The notes under the pieces are model-generated. The model ran no database searches, was not told the DNA's origin, and saw only the letters and a list, made by a program, of their open reading frames with translations. A program made the translations under genes and the position numbers. DNA of 64,000 bases from VGWB01 sp964480945. GTDB taxonomy: Bacteria > Bacteroidota > Ignavibacteria > UBA10030. Below, in pieces: positions 61,519-64,000 of the stretch (within the stretch, counting starts at the first letter, position 1; each line of letters starts with the position of its first letter). Location of the stretch: NCBI GenBank assembly GCA_964480945.1, contig CAYZRX010000004.1, positions 1-64,000 on the forward strand. The letters are read 5' to 3'.

Positions 61519-64000
61519 TCAGTCCAGGGCTTTCCGAACCGTCTGGAGGAGTTCTTCAGGTCTGTAAGGCTTCTGAAGGAAGCCTTTCACTCCCGACTCC
61601 AGGATCTGCTGCTTGAGATCCCGGTCCACATAACCGCTCGCGAGGTACACGGCTGCATTCGGATTGATTTTCCTCACCTTTTTGAACACCTCCCAACCAT
61701 CCAGCTTAGGAAGCCCCAGGTCAGTAATGACCAAGGCAATCTCGCTCTTGTGGCGCTTATAGACTTCAACTGCCCTTTCGCCATCGGCGGCCCCCATCAC
61801 ACGATACCCCTTTTGCTCGAGGAGCGTTGCGACCAACTCGAGGAGCATCTCTTCGTCTTCCACGACCAGAAGAGTTTCCGTCCCTCCTGGAATCTCCTCT
61901 TCCAACGGCACCTCTTCTCTGGGTTTTGCCACGATGCCCACCGGAACCGGCAGATAGATCCAAAACGTTGAGCCTTTTCCCGGCTCACTCTCAACGTCGA
62001 TGAATCCTTGATGGGCTTGGACGACACCGAATACGACCGCCAAACCCAGGCCCGTCCCTTTTCCCTTTTCCTTCGTCGTAAAGAACGGATCGAATATTCT
62101 GCTCTTCGTCGCCTCGTCCATCCCCACTCCAGTATCTGAAACGCCGATGACGACGTAATGGTTTCCGGCCGCCTCAGGAAACCTTGCAGCAAGACCATTC
62201 CCGGAAATCGATCCCGATGTGATCGCGAGCGAGCCGTGATCTCTCATTGCATCCCGGGCATTGACACAGAGGTTCAGCAGCGCTTGGTGAAGCTGTGAAT
62301 GATCCATCGAAATGACCGGCAGCGACTCCGCCAGTTGCAGCGAGAGGGAAATCGTTTTCGGAAACGTTTCACCGAGCATCTTGGACAACTCTTTGATCAC
62401 GACGTTGACATCGAGGGGTTCGAGGTTGAATTCCGTTTTCCGAGCGAACGTGAGTATCTGTCGAACGAGCCCGGCGCCGCGCTCAACGGCCATCGCAATT
62501 GCCTCAAGGCTCGTGGCAACCCGAGGGGAGTCACCCGCGGCCCGACGCATGAGCGAGGTGTAGCCGAGGATAATAGCGAGGATATTGTTAAAGTCGTGAG
62601 CGATCCCTGCGGCCAGCGTGCCGATGCTCTCCATCTTCTGGGCCTGCCAGAGCTGCTGTTCGAGCCTCTTGCGCTCTGTGATGTCTTCCTTCACTGCAAG
62701 AAAGTGAGTGATCGTGCCATTGGGGTCTCGCACAGGAGAAATGCTTGCGGATTCCCAGAACAGCTCCCCGTTCTTTTTCTTGTTCTGGAACTCACCTCGC
62801 CACTCGTTCCCGGACGTGATCCTCTCCCAGAGCTGTTTGTACTCGGTGACAGGGGTATGGCCGGACTTCAGGATACGCGGGTTTTGCCCGAGCACCTCGG
62901 CAGGGTGATAGCCGGTCACTTGCGTGAACTTCGGGTTGACGTACTCGATGTCCCCCGCCGTATCCGTGATGATAATGGATGCAGGGCTCTGTTCGACAGC
63001 GCGAGAGAGTTTCCGCAGCTCTTCATCTGCACGCTTCTGCTCCGTAATGTCCGTCACCAATCCGAGGATCGACTGCTCCCCTTCATAATCGATCAGTGTT
63101 GTCGTGTGGATGCCTTCGAGTCTCTTCCCGTCCTTCGTGACGAGAGCGTACTCGTAGGGCGGAAGTTCACGACCCCCAAGGTGACTCTGGAAACTCTCCC
63201 TGACAAGCTCAACGTACTCCGGGACAATCAGTTTCATGAAATCGAACTGAGGAGAGTAGAACTCTTCCTTGCTATACCCCAATAACTCTACACACTTGTT
63301 GTTCACGTAGACGATTCTTCCCCTCTTATTGATATAGATCATATTCGGGGATTGCTCGGAGAGCGTCCGGAACTTCTCCTCACTTTCTCGCAGTTTCTTC
63401 TCAGCCTCTCTGCGTTCAGTCGTATCCCGAAATATCGTCAACACCCGCGGCGGCTGACCGGGCACTTCAAGGACCGAATTCGAGAGATCAGCCAAGATCC
63501 GCTTCCCTGTCCTAAGCGAAAGTTCAGCTTCCATACGGGGTTTGATCGTCCGGGAGGCAAGTTGTTGACGATAGACCCTGATCTCTTCCTCGCCACGGTG
63601 CCCAGATCCGGTCTGATAGGCGAAGTTGAAGGGTTTGCCCTGTAATTGCTCCCTGTCCAGTCCCATCAGGCGGCAGTATGCGTCATTGACCGTGATGATC
63701 GTTCCATTCTCATCAACAAGCCTCATCCCATCGAGAGCGCTCTCCCACACTTGACGGAACTGGGCCTCGGACTTGCGGACCGCCTCCTCCGCCTGCTTGC
63801 GAGCGGTGATATCGCGCGCGACCACCTGCATGGCCCTCTTCCCCTGATACGTGATCGGAGTCGAGGCGACCTCCACATCCACCAGCGTTCCGTCCAACCG
63901 GACGAACTTCTCCTCCAACGGAGGAGCCCCTCGTTCATCGCCGGGGTTCTGAAACGCCCTCGCTCGAGCAAGCTCCTTGTAGTCGGGATGGACGATATCA
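61519..64000 (-). CDS. multi-PAS hybrid histidine kinase, 5' end outside window
   Basis: Sensor kinase with attached receiver. The frame is open to the right edge; residues before the TTG at 63918 (PGDERGAPPLEEKFVRLDG) continue a PAS domain, so the start is beyond the window. At least four PAS/PAC units are visible, for example AVRKSEAQFRQVWESALDGM, ESEEKFRTLSEQSPNMIYI and AVEQSPASIIITDTAGDIEY. Then HisKA with the phospho-His in GIAHDFNNILAIILGY, HATPase_c (NLCVNARDAM, DTGVGM, GKGTGLGLA), and a C-terminal receiver with the phospho-Asp in ITDLGLPKLDGWEVF. No transmembrane helix is visible in the part seen. Target and signal unknown; hemN is next downstream. Confidence 0.95.
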   Translation of the reverse strand, partial: DIVHPDYKELARARAFQNPGDERGAPPLEEKFVRLDGTLVDVEVASTPITYQGKRAMQVVARDITARKQAEEAVRKSEAQFRQVWESALDGMRLVDENGTIITVNDAYCRLMGLDREQLQGKPFNFAYQTGSGHRGEEEIRVYRQQLASRTIKPRMEAELSLRTGKRILADLSNSVLEVPGQPPRVLTIFRDTTERREAEKKLRESEEKFRTLSEQSPNMIYINKRGRIVYVNNKCVELLGYSKEEFYSPQFDFMKLIVPEYVELVRESFQSHLGGRELPPYEYALVTKDGKRLEGIHTTTLIDYEGEQSILGLVTDITEQKRADEELRKLSRAVEQSPASIIITDTAGDIEYVNPKFTQVTGYHPAEVLGQNPRILKSGHTPVTEYKQLWERITSGNEWRGEFQNKKKNGELFWESASISPVRDPNGTITHFLAVKEDITERKRLEQQLWQAQKMESIGTLAAGIAHDFNNILAIILGYTSLMRRAAGDSPRVATSLEAIAMAVERGAGLVRQILTFARKTEFNLEPLDVNVVIKELSKMLGETFPKTISLSLQLAESLPVISMDHSQLHQALLNLCVNARDAMRDHGSLAITSGSISGNGLAARFPEAAGNHYVVIGVSDTGVGMDEATKSRIFDPFFTTKEKGKGTGLGLAVVFGVVQAHQGFIDVESEPGKGSTFWIYLPVPVGIVAKPREEVPLEEEIPGGTETLLVVEDEEMLLELVATLLEQKGYRVMGAADGERAVEVYKRHKSEIALVITDLGLPKLDGWEVFKKVRKINPNAAVYLASGYVDRDLKQQILESGVKGFLQKPYRPEELLQTVRKALD

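Overview
This 64 kb window is a chromosomal stretch of a moderately GC-rich Gram-negative bacterium, most likely from the Bacteroidota/Ignavibacteria-Chlorobi side of the FCB superphylum. The pointers are a secreted peptidase with a type IX secretion C-terminal sorting domain, an LpxC-FabZ fusion, a MoaC-MoaB fusion, a bacterial GGGPS/PcrB-family ether-lipid enzyme next to alaS, two Skp/OmpH paralogues behind bamA, and a FabZ-LpxA-LpxD lipid A block. This is inference from gene content; I saw no rRNA, and no tRNA was recognised. There are no insertion sequences, phage genes or CRISPR arrays, so it reads as core genome.

Layout: (1) 1-6.2 kb, plus strand: alaS (cut by the left edge), GGGPS-family enzyme, gmhA, a polyprenyl-phosphate sugar phosphotransferase and a small membrane protein, i.e. 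lipid and surface-glycan synthesis. (2) 6.3-12.9 kb, minus strand: an envelope operon made of a 1024-residue TPR protein, a plug-less outer-membrane barrel, a SPOR-domain protein and a TonB-like protein. (3) 13.2-17.0 kb: carbamoyl-phosphate synthase large subunit split into two genes with a Spy/CpxP-like secreted protein gene between the halves. (4) 17.2-20.1 kb: T9SS-exported M1 peptidase and moaCB. (5) 20.3-25.6 kb: acnA and lon, convergent. (6) 26.0-27.7 kb: a sulfur-handling-looking cassette (FmdB zinc ribbon, two rhodaneses, DUF6132, DUF302). (7) 27.7-33.0 kb, minus: TPR lipid-exported protein, msrQ, msrP, a HerA-like ATPase and a PP2C/SpoIIE phosphatase. (8) 33.5-40.6 kb, minus: a complete tripartite ABC efflux operon (tetR, adaptor, ATPase, tolC, ATPase, two permeases) with two matching 28-bp operator-like palindromes upstream of tetR. 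(9) 40.9-46.4 kb: mutS-dinB, a PPi-type phosphofructokinase, surE. (10) 46.6-56.0 kb, minus: a long envelope operon uppS-bamA-ompH-ompH-lpxD-lpxC/fabZ-lpxA-lipoate ligase-panB. (11) 56.2-64.0 kb: clpC with a clear promoter and terminator, rluE, hemN with a sigma-54-like promoter, and a multi-PAS hybrid histidine kinase running off the right edge.

The genes connect in several ways. UppS makes the polyprenyl carrier used by the sugar transferase; GmhA feeds heptose to LPS whose lipid A is built by LpxA/C/D; BamA and Skp-like chaperones would assemble the barrel, TolC and other outer-membrane proteins; MoaCB supplies cofactor for molybdoenzyme MsrP; Lon, ClpC, MsrPQ and MutS cover protein and DNA quality control. 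The most unusual items are the interrupted carB locus, the TPR/barrel/SPOR/TonB operon, the paired operators upstream of the efflux operon, and the rhodanese/DUF cassette. Several genes use GTG or TTG starts backed by good ribosome binding sites.
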